DNA of 64,000 nt from Elusimicrobia bacterium GWA2_56_46 (GTDB lineage Bacteria; Elusimicrobiota; Elusimicrobia; Elusimicrobiales; UBA9959): positions 1 to 64,000 of the forward strand of contig MGTT01000010.1 of assembly GCA_001799575.1 (NCBI GenBank), in the 5' to 3' direction. Positions 10,945 to 19,814 of the stretch are shown here, piece by piece. Positions within the stretch are counted from its first letter, which is position 1. Each line of letters starts with the position of its first letter. The translations under genes were made by a program, and so were the position numbers. Below the pieces are notes generated by a model, which had not been told where the DNA came from, ran no database searches, and saw nothing but the letters and a program-made list of their open reading frames with translations.

Positions 10945-11328
10945 TCACCCATCACTCGCCCCTCCTTTAAGGCAGTCGCGCACTTTTTGCAGGACTTCGC
11001 GGGGGACGCAGGGTTTTGAAATATAGTCGTTGCAACCGGCGGCTATGGCTTTTATATTGTCCCCGGCGAGCGCGTGGGCCGTGAAAGCGAATATGGGGAT
11101 GCCGGCGATTTCCGGCGTCTGCTTGATGCGCTTGGCGGCTTCCCAGCCGTTGAGTTTGGGCATGGAAAGATCCAGCAGGATCAGCGCCGGTTTTTCCGCC
11201 AGGGTTTTCTCGACGGCCTCCAGGCCGTTGACGGCTTCCAGCACCTGGTAGCCGGCGGCCTCCAGCACCTGCCTGATTATCGTGCGGTTATCGTAATCGT
11301 CGTCGGCGACCAGGATCTTAGCGCTCAT
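10945..11328 (-). CDS. Single-domain response regulator
   Basis: KILVADDDYDNRTII, LLDLSMPKLNGWEA, FTAHAL, KPCVPREVL. Confidence 0.93.
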   Translation of the reverse strand: MSAKILVADDDYDNRTIIRQVLEAAGYQVLEAVNGLEAVEKTLAEKPALILLDLSMPKLNGWEAAKRIKQTPEIAGIPIFAFTAHALAGDNIKAIAAGCNDYISKPCVPREVLQKVRDCLKGGASDG

Positions 11329-13294
11329 CGGCGGCCTCCAGCGTTTTTAGCCGTTTTTTAACCAGTCCAAGAATGTCGGACAGGTTCTGGGATCCTTTCT
11401 GTATGACAGCCTCGGTCCTCTTTTGCAGATAATCGGTTTCTTCCGGGGTCAGGTGCCTGGCCGTCAGGATAAAGATGGAAACGTTCTTCAATTTAGGATC
11501 TTTTTCCATCTTCGCGATCAGTTCGAAACCGTTTATTTCCGGCATCATCAGATCCAGAAACAGGATATCCGGCGGAGAAACGCTCATGCTTTTCAGCGCG
11601 GCGGCGCCGTCCTCCGCGGTTTCCACCGCGTAGCCCTCGCCCCCGAGAGTCTCCTTAAGATAATCAGCCACCGGTTTTTCATCATCGGCGACGAGTATCG
11701 TGTGCGGCGTTTTTTTCGGGGAACTTCCCTCCGGCGCGCCGCGATCCAGCGTTTTGAGCTTTTTCAGGAGTTCGACGCGCTCGAACGGTTTCAGGATATA
11801 ATCGGTGACCCCGAGCGCATAGCCCAGGGTCTTATTGTCCATGATTGAGAGTATGATCACGGGGATCTTGCGCAGTTCGGGATCGTTTTTCATGATCTGC
11901 AGGGCGGACCAGCCGTCCTTATGCGGCATCATGATGTCAAGGGTGATGGCGAAAGGCTTGAGCTCGCGCGCCATGGCGATCCCTTCCTCGGCGCCCAGCG
12001 CGCCGGCAAACTCGTAGCCGCTGCCCTGGAGGCTGTCCCTGAGAAGCGTCAGAACCTCGGGGTCGTCGTCTATGGCCAGGAATACTTTCCCCCTGCGGAC
12101 GGCCGCCGCGGGCTGGAAGATGTTTTCCGCGGCCTGTTCCTGCTGTCCGCTTTCCAGCGGCAGCGTGACGGTGAAAGTGGAGCCGGTTCCCGCGGCGCTT
12201 TCAACCACGATGTCTCCCCCCATAAGTTGGGCGAATTTCCGGCTGATGACCAGCCCCAGGCCGGTTCCTCCGTATTCCCGCGTCGGAGAAGCGTCCAGTT
12301 GCTTAAACTCCTGGAATAAAACAGGCAGGTCGTCGGCTTTTATTCCTATTCCGGTGTCCCGCACCCGGATATTGAAAAACGGCTGATCCAGGCTGCGATC
12401 CACCGCTATAAAGATGCCGCCGGAGGAGGTGAATTTGATCCCGTTATTCACAAGGTTGATCAGGATCTGCTTGAGTTTCGTCTTATCGCTCCGCACCCGC
12501 ATATCCTTCGGCACATAGGCCTCCAGCTTCAGCTGTTTGGCCCTGGCCAGGCAGTCCATCATGCTCGTAACCTCGTCGATCAGATCCTTTACGTGGAATT
12601 CTTCCAGATAAACCGGCATGCGTCCGGCGGAGATTTTGGAGAGGTCGAGGATGCTGTTGATGAGATGCAGAAGATTCTTCCCCGCCGCCTCCACTCTTTT
12701 CAGGGCGTCCTCCTGTTTTTGCGTTATCTCCCCGTAAAGCCGGTCCAGGTGGAGAGAGGTGTAGCCCAGGATCGCGTTCATGGGGGTTCTGAGCTCATGG
12801 CTCATATTGGCGAGGAATTCAGACTTGAAGCGGTTGAGTTCCTGAAGTTCGTTCACCTGCCGGCTTAAACGGCGTTTGTCCAGCGCCCGCGCGACCAGCC
12901 TGACCAGCTCTTCGATATCGAACGGTTTGGTGATATAATCGTAGGCGCCAAGTTTCATACTTTCAATCGCGGTTTCAAGCGTGGCGTATCCTGTGACCAG
13001 GATCACTTCTATCTTCGGATCTATCTCTTTCATCGCTTTGAGCGCTTCCAGGCCGCTCAATTTGGGCATTGTCATGTCGGAGATGACCACGTCGATATCG
13101 CGCGCGCCCGCCCTGCGGACCGCCTCCTCGCCGTCGGCGGCCGTCACCACGTCGTAGTCGTCCTGAAAAACCCGGCTTACAAGTTCCCTGAAGCCGAGTT
13201 CGTCGTCCACCACCATTACTTTCGGCCTGGGGGCATCCGGTTTGGGAGCGCTTTCCGCCGGGACAGGATCCTTGTCTGTTTTAGTATCGGTCAT
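11318..13294 (-). CDS. Hybrid histidine kinase (REC-HisKA-HATPase-REC-REC)
   Basis: 658 aa; N-terminal REC, FLANMSHELRTPMNAILGYT, GGTGLGLVISRKFAQLMGG, two C-terminal receivers. Confidence 0.93.
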   Translation of the reverse strand: MTDTKTDKDPVPAESAPKPDAPRPKVMVVDDELGFRELVSRVFQDDYDVVTAADGEEAVRRAGARDIDVVISDMTMPKLSGLEALKAMKEIDPKIEVILVTGYATLETAIESMKLGAYDYITKPFDIEELVRLVARALDKRRLSRQVNELQELNRFKSEFLANMSHELRTPMNAILGYTSLHLDRLYGEITQKQEDALKRVEAAGKNLLHLINSILDLSKISAGRMPVYLEEFHVKDLIDEVTSMMDCLARAKQLKLEAYVPKDMRVRSDKTKLKQILINLVNNGIKFTSSGGIFIAVDRSLDQPFFNIRVRDTGIGIKADDLPVLFQEFKQLDASPTREYGGTGLGLVISRKFAQLMGGDIVVESAAGTGSTFTVTLPLESGQQEQAAENIFQPAAAVRRGKVFLAIDDDPEVLTLLRDSLQGSGYEFAGALGAEEGIAMARELKPFAITLDIMMPHKDGWSALQIMKNDPELRKIPVIILSIMDNKTLGYALGVTDYILKPFERVELLKKLKTLDRGAPEGSSPKKTPHTILVADDEKPVADYLKETLGGEGYAVETAEDGAAALKSMSVSPPDILFLDLMMPEINGFELIAKMEKDPKLKNVSIFILTARHLTPEETDYLQKRTEAVIQKGSQNLSDILGLVKKRLKTLEAADER

Positions 13295-13307
13295 GTGATG
13301 TCCTTTG

Positions 13308-13895
13308 TCAGGTTTTAGCGAGTAAATTTTCTATTTTCCGGAGCAGCTCCTGGACGGCGAACGGCTTGCCGAGAAAATCATCCGCGCCGGCTTTCAGTAT
13401 CCGGGCTCTTGATTCCTCTACGTCGTAGCCGGTTATGGCGAGAATTTTGATGTTGCGCAGATCAGCGTCGTCGCGCATCATCTCGCACACCTTTATCCCG
13501 TTGACTCTGGGCAATTGTATATCCAGCACGACCAGGGCCGGCCGGAGCGAGTGCAGCTTATGGCCCGCTTCAAATCCGTCCACCGCTTCCTCGATCCCGG
13601 CGCCGGGATAGGCGCCTTTGATTACCCGCGCTATGAACTTCCTGTTCTGTTCCTCGTCGTCCACGATCAGAAACACCAGTTTCCCGCGGGTCTCCAACTC
13701 CGGCGGAATGGGCATATTATGCAGACGCATGAAAGCCAGGAGATCCTTATCCCACACCCGGCGGTGTCCCCCTCCCGTGGTAAAGAAAGGCATTTTGCCC
13801 TCCTCGATCCAGTTAATGGCGGTTGGGGGCGTCACATTGCACAGGCGCGCGATATCATGGGTTCCGAAAGCTTTCTTTTGCGGACTATCTTCCAT
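13308..13895 (-). CDS. N-terminal MerR/excisionase-type HTH fused to C-terminal receiver domain
   Basis: MEDSPQKKAFGTHDIARLCNVTPPTAINWIEEGKMPFFTTGGGHRRVWDKDLLAFM (HTH_17-like) then LVFLIVDDEEQNRKFI...VVLDIQLPRVNG...KPFAVQELL. Confidence 0.88.
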   Translation of the reverse strand: MEDSPQKKAFGTHDIARLCNVTPPTAINWIEEGKMPFFTTGGGHRRVWDKDLLAFMRLHNMPIPPELETRGKLVFLIVDDEEQNRKFIARVIKGAYPGAGIEEAVDGFEAGHKLHSLRPALVVLDIQLPRVNGIKVCEMMRDDADLRNIKILAITGYDVEESRARILKAGADDFLGKPFAVQELLRKIENLLAKT

Positions 13896-14050
13896 AAAAT
13901 CTTTTCGGTTTAACTTTGTTAGGTTGTTTACTATTTTTATTATTATTACTTTACTTACGTATATGTTGTACCAGATGTTTTTACCGCTTGTCAAGCTTAA
14001 GAGCCCGGAAAATTAAACCGGATTTTCCGGTTATTTTGTAGAATCTATTC

Positions 14051-15163
14051 ATGCCGCGGAATCTCAGGATACTGCACTTGAGCGAGAGTTTCGGCTGGTC
14101 CGGCGGGGCCGCCCAGGCGCTGGCGCTGGCCGGCCGTCTTAAGGCTCTCGGCCATGAGAATCTTATCGCCTGTCCGCGGGGCGGCGACCTTTGGGGCAAG
14201 GCGGCCGCGGCGGGCCTTGAAGCCGCCCCGTTCAGGCCCCGCAGGGATTACGATCTGCCGTGCGCTTACCGGCTGGCGCATTTGCTTGAACGCTGGAAAC
14301 CGGACATCATAAACGCCCATCACCCGAAAGCCCACGCCATGGCCCTCATGGCAAAAGCCATCGCCCGCCGCAAGCCGGTTCTGGTGGTCACCCGGCGCGT
14401 CTCCCACCCGCTTTTAAACACCTTCTTCGCCAGGCTTAAATACAAAAGCCCGCTTGTCAACGGTTACATTACGGTCGCCGAATCCATACGCCGGATGTTC
14501 CTGGCCTATGGTCTGCCGCCCGAAAAAGTAAGAACCATTTACAGCGGGGTGGATGCCTCGCGTTTTACCCCCGCCGCCCCTTCCGAAAAGATAATAAAGG
14601 AGCTGGCGCTCCCCCCCGGCGTCCCGGTAGTAGGGCTTGTCGGCAACTACAGTTTCGACAAGGGCCAGCACGTGCTGGCAGAGGCCGCCGGACGGCTTTT
14701 CAGCGAGGGCGCAAGATTCGTCCTGCTTCTGGCGGGCCGCGATACCGATTCCGGGGCCGTAAAGGATCTGCTTGCGCGGAAAGGATTTCCTTTGGAGCGG
14801 GCGCGCCTGCTTGGTTTGAGGCAGGACGTCCCGGATCTGCTGTCCGTTATGACGGTGAGCCTTAACTGCGCGGTCAGAGGCGAGGCGCTGAGCGGATCCA
14901 TCCGTGAGTCCATGGCCATGGAGATCCCGGTCATCGCCAGCGATATTTCCGGGAACGGGGAGATAGTCCGGTCCGACAAGACCGGCATACTTTTTCCCCC
15001 GGGGGACGATACCGCCCTTTATGTCCGTCTGAAATACGCCCTCGCAAACCCCGACGCACTCCGCGGCATGGCCGGCCGCGGACTGGCCCTGGTGCGGGAA
15101 GATTTTACGGTGGATGTGATGGCCCGCAAGACTTTCCTCTATTACCGCGAACTGCTGGTGTAA
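14051..15163 (+). CDS. GT4-family glycosyltransferase
   Basis: LHLSESFGWSGGAAQALALAGRL, TIYSGVDASRFTP, GEALSGSIRESMAMEIPVIASDISGNGEIV. Confidence 0.9.
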   Translation: MPRNLRILHLSESFGWSGGAAQALALAGRLKALGHENLIACPRGGDLWGKAAAAGLEAAPFRPRRDYDLPCAYRLAHLLERWKPDIINAHHPKAHAMALMAKAIARRKPVLVVTRRVSHPLLNTFFARLKYKSPLVNGYITVAESIRRMFLAYGLPPEKVRTIYSGVDASRFTPAAPSEKIIKELALPPGVPVVGLVGNYSFDKGQHVLAEAAGRLFSEGARFVLLLAGRDTDSGAVKDLLARKGFPLERARLLGLRQDVPDLLSVMTVSLNCAVRGEALSGSIRESMAMEIPVIASDISGNGEIVRSDKTGILFPPGDDTALYVRLKYALANPDALRGMAGRGLALVREDFTVDVMARKTFLYYRELLV

Positions 15164-15173
15164 CTAATGCGCC

Positions 15174-15443
15174 AGTGTAGTGTCCGAGAAATAGCTGGGC
15201 ATTTGGCCTGACCGATTTTGAGCCGAGCCGAAGCGATGTGAGGCGCGCAGGCCTGAAGGCCTGTAAGCCGAACAGCGCAAAGGCGCAGGCCAAAAGCGGC
15301 TGGCCCCCTGGGGGAGGCCCATTCCCGGCCGATTTCGTCGTTGCTCCTCATTTACACTGCTAAAGCAGTGCTCAATCGTCGCGCCTAGAACTCGGCTCGG
15401 GCCTGGGCCTCCAAATGCCCAGCTATTTCTCGGACACTACACT
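15174..15443. mobile_element. MITE-like element bounded by perfect 33-bp terminal inverted repeats
   Basis: AGTGTAGTGTCCGAGAAATAGCTGGGCATTTGG at 15174-15206, exact reverse complement at 15411-15443; ~204-bp interior with no convincing ORF. Confidence 0.8.
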
Positions 15444-15479
15444 AGCCAAGCGCCGGACAATGCGGTACAATATACCTAT

Positions 15480-17426
15480 ATGAGAAACGAACCCAGACTT
15501 TTGCTTACCAGCGTCATGAAACCGCTGGGCACGGCTTATGGCGACGCCGACAGCGTAGGTTACGAATTGCTGCACTCGCAGGTAACGCGCGCCCAGGGTA
15601 TGTTCAGCCCACGGGCCGTCCATAAACAGTTCTCACTGGATTATCTGGCCGAAAATCTGGACAACCCCGCCGCCGTCCTGCATTACCCATCCAAAAAAGA
15701 GTTTATCAGGGAGCTGAAAAAAGGTTATGACTATGTCGGGATCTCGTTCATAGTGGTAACGTACCACAAGATGAAAGAAATGTCAGCGCTGATCCGGAAA
15801 TACTCTCCCAAAAGCAAAATAATCCTGGGCGGATACGGCACCGTGCTGCCGGACGAAGCCCTGACCCCGTACGGCGATCATATCTGCCGCGGCGAGGGCG
15901 TGGCTTTTATGCGCGAACTCCTGGGCCAGCCTCCGCTGGAGCGCCACAAACATCCTGTCATAGAAAGCAGGCTCAGCGTTTTTTCCAAGAAAATTTCCTA
16001 TACCGGCATGATCTTCGCCGGCCTGGGCTGTCCCAACGGCTGCGATTTCTGCTCCACCTCCCATTTTTTTAAAAGGCAGCATCTGAAGCTGCTTTCCACC
16101 GGCGCCGACGTTTATGAAGTGGTAAAGAAGCACCTGGCCGTAAATCCGGATGCGCTGTTCACCATCCTGGACGAGGAATTCCTGCTGGACAGGAAGCGCG
16201 CGCTTGAGTTCAGGGACAAGGTGGTGGAGAACGGCCGCCCGCTTTCCATCTTCGTTTTCGCCAGCATCAAGGCGCTGAGTCTTTATGAGCCAGGCGAGCT
16301 TCTGGAGATGGGCGTGGACGGAGTGTGGATCGGTTACGAAGGCGAGCGCTCCGGCTACGACAAGCGCGCCGGCAAGTCGGCCGAAGACATTTTCCGGGCG
16401 CTGCACGCCAACGGCATCACGATACTCGCTTCCATGATCGTCGGTTTCGATTATCAGACCCCGGAAATAATAAACACGGAGCTTTCCAACCTGATGGATC
16501 TGCGGCCCGACCTGGTTCAGTTCATGATCTATAACCCGAACCCCGGCACGCCCCTGTACGAAAGGGTCCTGGCCGGCGGCACCCTGCGCGAGGAATACGC
16601 GCGCGATCCGCTGAAGTACTGGCACGACGCCAGCGGTTTCAAATCCCTGACCAGGCACCCGGTTATGTCGGCCGGGGAAATAGAGAACGCGCAGAAGCAT
16701 TGTTTCAAAAGCGATTTTCAGCGCCTTGGCCCCTCCATACACCGGGTCGTGGAGACCATGTTCGAGGGTTATATGGCGAATAAAAATTCCCCCAGCGCCT
16801 TTCTGAGAATGAAAGCCATGCGTTTTGCCAGGGAGGTGCGCGCCGCCTATTCCATTTTCCCGGCCGGGGAACTGCTGGGGCCCAATGCCTCCGTCCGCCG
16901 GAGCATAACGGAGCTGAGGAAAAGAGTTCACGCCGAGCTCGGCAAACCCGGGTTCAGGGAGCGGCTCCTGGCCTGGGCCGCGGTGGGCGCCGCGATCTGG
17001 ACCGGTTTCAAGCTGCGGTTCAACCTGTTCCAGCATCCTCAACTGGAACGCCACGCTTATCGTATGCCGCCGGAAGGCTTTATCCCGGCCTGGCTTAAGG
17101 AGAAATTCGCGGAAGACTGGAAGAAGCTCTCGATCCGGGTCTATGAAGATCCGCGCCGCCGCCAGCTCCTGGTGCGGCTCGAAGGGATCATGGAAGCCGC
17201 GCACAGCGACGCTCTCGCCCCGCGCATGCGTAAATATCTTGAGGAGAGCAAAGGAAAACTGCTGATAGATTTCGCCCGGGTCCGCGCGCTGGAAGAAAAA
17301 GCGGCCCTGGATCTGTACGCCAAGTTAAGCGATTATCGGGAACGGGTGAAGATTTCTCTTCCCGCCGGCGCGCACGCCGCGCAGTTCCTCTTCATGGCCG
17401 AGGTGTTCAAGATTTATAAAGGTTAG
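15480..17426 (+). CDS. B12-binding radical SAM protein with C-terminal STAS-like segment
   Basis: B12-binding-like N-terminus (YVGISFIVVTYHKMKEMSALIRKYSPKSKIILGGYGT), GCPNGCDFCSTSHF (CxxxCxxC), tail KLLIDFARVRALEEKAALDLYAKLSDY. Confidence 0.88.
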   Translation: MRNEPRLLLTSVMKPLGTAYGDADSVGYELLHSQVTRAQGMFSPRAVHKQFSLDYLAENLDNPAAVLHYPSKKEFIRELKKGYDYVGISFIVVTYHKMKEMSALIRKYSPKSKIILGGYGTVLPDEALTPYGDHICRGEGVAFMRELLGQPPLERHKHPVIESRLSVFSKKISYTGMIFAGLGCPNGCDFCSTSHFFKRQHLKLLSTGADVYEVVKKHLAVNPDALFTILDEEFLLDRKRALEFRDKVVENGRPLSIFVFASIKALSLYEPGELLEMGVDGVWIGYEGERSGYDKRAGKSAEDIFRALHANGITILASMIVGFDYQTPEIINTELSNLMDLRPDLVQFMIYNPNPGTPLYERVLAGGTLREEYARDPLKYWHDASGFKSLTRHPVMSAGEIENAQKHCFKSDFQRLGPSIHRVVETMFEGYMANKNSPSAFLRMKAMRFAREVRAAYSIFPAGELLGPNASVRRSITELRKRVHAELGKPGFRERLLAWAAVGAAIWTGFKLRFNLFQHPQLERHAYRMPPEGFIPAWLKEKFAEDWKKLSIRVYEDPRRRQLLVRLEGIMEAAHSDALAPRMRKYLEESKGKLLIDFARVRALEEKAALDLYAKLSDYRERVKISLPAGAHAAQFLFMAEVFKIYKG

Positions 17427-17430
17427 GAGC

Positions 17431-18741
17431 CTAGACCAATTTCCCCTGCAGCAGCCAGGCCATGCCGAAGAACGCCAGGAAGCCGACCACGTCGGTAATC
17501 GTGGTAAGCACGATCCCGGAGGAATGGGCCGGATCGAACCCCAGCCGTTTCATGGTAAGAGGTATGAGCGCGCCGCTCAGTCCCGCTACTATCAGATTCA
17601 CGACCATCGCCACGGCCACCACCAGGCCCAGATAAGGATTCCCTTTCCAGAGCCAGACGACGAGGCCGGTTACCAGGCCCGTGACCGCGCCGTTCACGAA
17701 GCTTACCCATACTTCCGTGAGAACCATTTTCGCGGCGCTTTTAGGCTCTATCTCCCGCATTATCATTCCCCTGAGCACCACCGCCAGCGTCTGCGTGCCG
17801 GCGTTGCCGCCCTGCCCCGCCACTACCGGCAGGAATACCGCCAGCACCGCTATTTTAGCTATCAGTCCCTCGAACATCGCGACCACGGCGCCGGCCAGGA
17901 ATACCGTGAATAGGTTGATATGCAGCCAGGGCAGGCGTTTTTTTATCTTGAACAGGGCGGGGGAATAAACCCGCTCCTCGGCGCTGGCGCCGAACAGTAT
18001 CTGGAGGTCTTCCGTCGCCTCCTCTTCGGTGGATGCGATGATATTCTTGGTGCTGACGATGCCGATTATGCGGCCGGTCTCGTTGATCACGGGTACGGCG
18101 AGGTAATGTTTCCTGGCGAACATGGACACCAGTTCCTCCCGGTCGGTGAAGGGCGAAACCTTTACGACATCCCTGATCATCACTTCTTCCACCGGCGCGT
18201 CCGGCGCGGCCAGCAGCAGATCGCGCATATTCAGGACGCCAAGCAGGACATTGGAAGCGTCCACCACGTAGCAGTAGGCGGCCGGCAGGTGTTTTTTTGC
18301 GATCTGCCTGAGTTTAAGGATCACCTCCCGCACTTTCAGATCCCCGCGGAAAGCCAGGAAGTCGGTATGCATCATGCGCCCGGCGCTTTCCTTGGGATAG
18401 GCCAGGATCTCCGCCATGTCTTTTGAAAAATCATGGGCCAGCAGGGGGATTACCGCTTTTGAAAACGCCGGGTTGAAGCGGCGGAAGATATCTGCCGCGT
18501 GATACTTGCCGGTTTTCAGCAGGATGTCGGCCGCCTCGCCGATGGAATTCTTTTCCAGCAGCTGCGCGGCCGTGAGCGGGGGCAGGTGCTCAAGGCACTG
18601 GGCCGCTACGGCGGAGGGAAGTTCTTTCAGCACCTGGGCCGCGTCGGAGACCGCCAGCGTCTCCAGCGCCTGGGCGGCTTTAAGCGGATCGCTCTGGATA
18701 AATTTCTTTACTATCTCGATAGCCGCTTCTTTTTTCTTCAT
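17431..18741 (-). CDS. mgtE: Magnesium transporter MgtE (MgtE_N-CBS-CBS-TM)
   Basis: Start at MKKKEAAIEIVKK; MgtE_N, two CBS domains, TM domain with PVVAGQGGNAGTQTLAVVLRG. Confidence 0.92.
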   Translation of the reverse strand: MKKKEAAIEIVKKFIQSDPLKAAQALETLAVSDAAQVLKELPSAVAAQCLEHLPPLTAAQLLEKNSIGEAADILLKTGKYHAADIFRRFNPAFSKAVIPLLAHDFSKDMAEILAYPKESAGRMMHTDFLAFRGDLKVREVILKLRQIAKKHLPAAYCYVVDASNVLLGVLNMRDLLLAAPDAPVEEVMIRDVVKVSPFTDREELVSMFARKHYLAVPVINETGRIIGIVSTKNIIASTEEEATEDLQILFGASAEERVYSPALFKIKKRLPWLHINLFTVFLAGAVVAMFEGLIAKIAVLAVFLPVVAGQGGNAGTQTLAVVLRGMIMREIEPKSAAKMVLTEVWVSFVNGAVTGLVTGLVVWLWKGNPYLGLVVAVAMVVNLIVAGLSGALIPLTMKRLGFDPAHSSGIVLTTITDVVGFLAFFGMAWLLQGKLV

Positions 18742-18758
18742 AGGTGAGATCCTTGTGA

Positions 18759-18791
18759 CCGGATTACTGGTTACCGAATACCGGTTACCGG
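18759..18791. repeat. Degenerate ACCGGTTACCG-type short repeat overlapping the stop region of tsaC
   Basis: CCGGATTACTGGTTACCGAATACCGGTTACCGG; related sequence recurs at 62.86-62.95 kb. Confidence 0.6.
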
Positions 18792-19744
18792 GCCGCGGCC
18801 CGCCGCAGGCGATCCATAATGGCGAGCCCCAGGCCCCGCGCCGGCACAGGCTCGGCCAGTATGACGTCCGCACCGGCTTTGTCCAGTTCGTTAAGATGCG
18901 AAAATAAATTGGCGGCCGCTTCCGCGAGGTTTCCGGAGCGGGAGAGTATCCTGAAACAGCCGACGGCCGCGGCCGGGCGGGAAGTGAAAGCCAGGTAGCC
19001 GTATTTGATCCCTTTACGCAGTCTTACCGGCGTTTTGCCGATGATGCGAAGGGCCGCGCGCGGCGAGTAATGTTTCAGCAATTGTCCGGGCGAAGCGGGG
19101 CGCCTCCCCCCTTTCAGCGCGGCGCCCAGACGCCCGGTGACGCGCTCTATCTCTTCCCGCGGCAGCCCCCCGTGGCGCAGGATGAAGAATTTTCCGTCCC
19201 GGAGCGCCAGAACCGTGGATTCCACGCCTATACGGGTCCGGCCGGAGTCAAGAATGAGATCGGGGCCGTTTTTAAGCTGGGCGCCGGCGTGGGCCGCGGT
19301 GGTGGGGCTTAAGGAGCCGAAGCGGTTGGCGCTGGGCGCGGCCACGGGCGTCCCGGCGGCTTTGATAAGGGCCAGCGCCGTGGGATCGGCCGGCATGCGC
19401 AGGGCCACGGTGTCCAGCCCGGCCGTGACTATCTCCGGCACTATTTTCTTTTTCGGCAGCACCAGGGTCAGGGGTCCCGGCCAGAAACGCTTCATCAGCG
19501 CTTCGGCTTCGGGCCCGATATGCGCGAGCGTCCGGGCCTGCCGTATGGACGAGACATGTACGATCAGCGGGTCGAAGTGAGGTCTTTTCTTGATCTCGAA
19601 GATCCTGGCGGCCGCTTTAGCGTTCAGGGCGTCGGCCCCCAGGCCGTAAACGGTTTCCGTCGGAAAAACGACCGTTCCCCCGCCGCGGATAAAGGCGGCG
19701 GCTTTTCTTACGGCGGCCGCAGAAACTTTGGTCGGTCGTGGCAC
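18785..19744 (-). CDS. tsaC: L-threonylcarbamoyladenylate synthase (Sua5/YciO/YrdC)
   Basis: GGTVVFPTETVYGLGADAL, KKRPHFDPLIVHV, GVESTVLAL, LKHYSPRA (Sua5 C-terminal extension). Confidence 0.92.
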   Translation of the reverse strand: MPRPTKVSAAAVRKAAAFIRGGGTVVFPTETVYGLGADALNAKAAARIFEIKKRPHFDPLIVHVSSIRQARTLAHIGPEAEALMKRFWPGPLTLVLPKKKIVPEIVTAGLDTVALRMPADPTALALIKAAGTPVAAPSANRFGSLSPTTAAHAGAQLKNGPDLILDSGRTRIGVESTVLALRDGKFFILRHGGLPREEIERVTGRLGAALKGGRRPASPGQLLKHYSPRAALRIIGKTPVRLRKGIKYGYLAFTSRPAAAVGCFRILSRSGNLAEAAANLFSHLNELDKAGADVILAEPVPARGLGLAIMDRLRRAAAR

Positions 19745-19814
19745 CGTACAATTTTATGAATTTAATCCCGCAATTGCCAACGCAATAATCCGGACGCCGC
19801 CGCGGCGGATGCTT

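Noticed and set aside
15783-17204. 473-aa minus-strand ORF opposite the radical SAM gene
   Set aside because: Antisense shadow; the plus-strand frame carries the CxxxCxxC motif and domain continuity.
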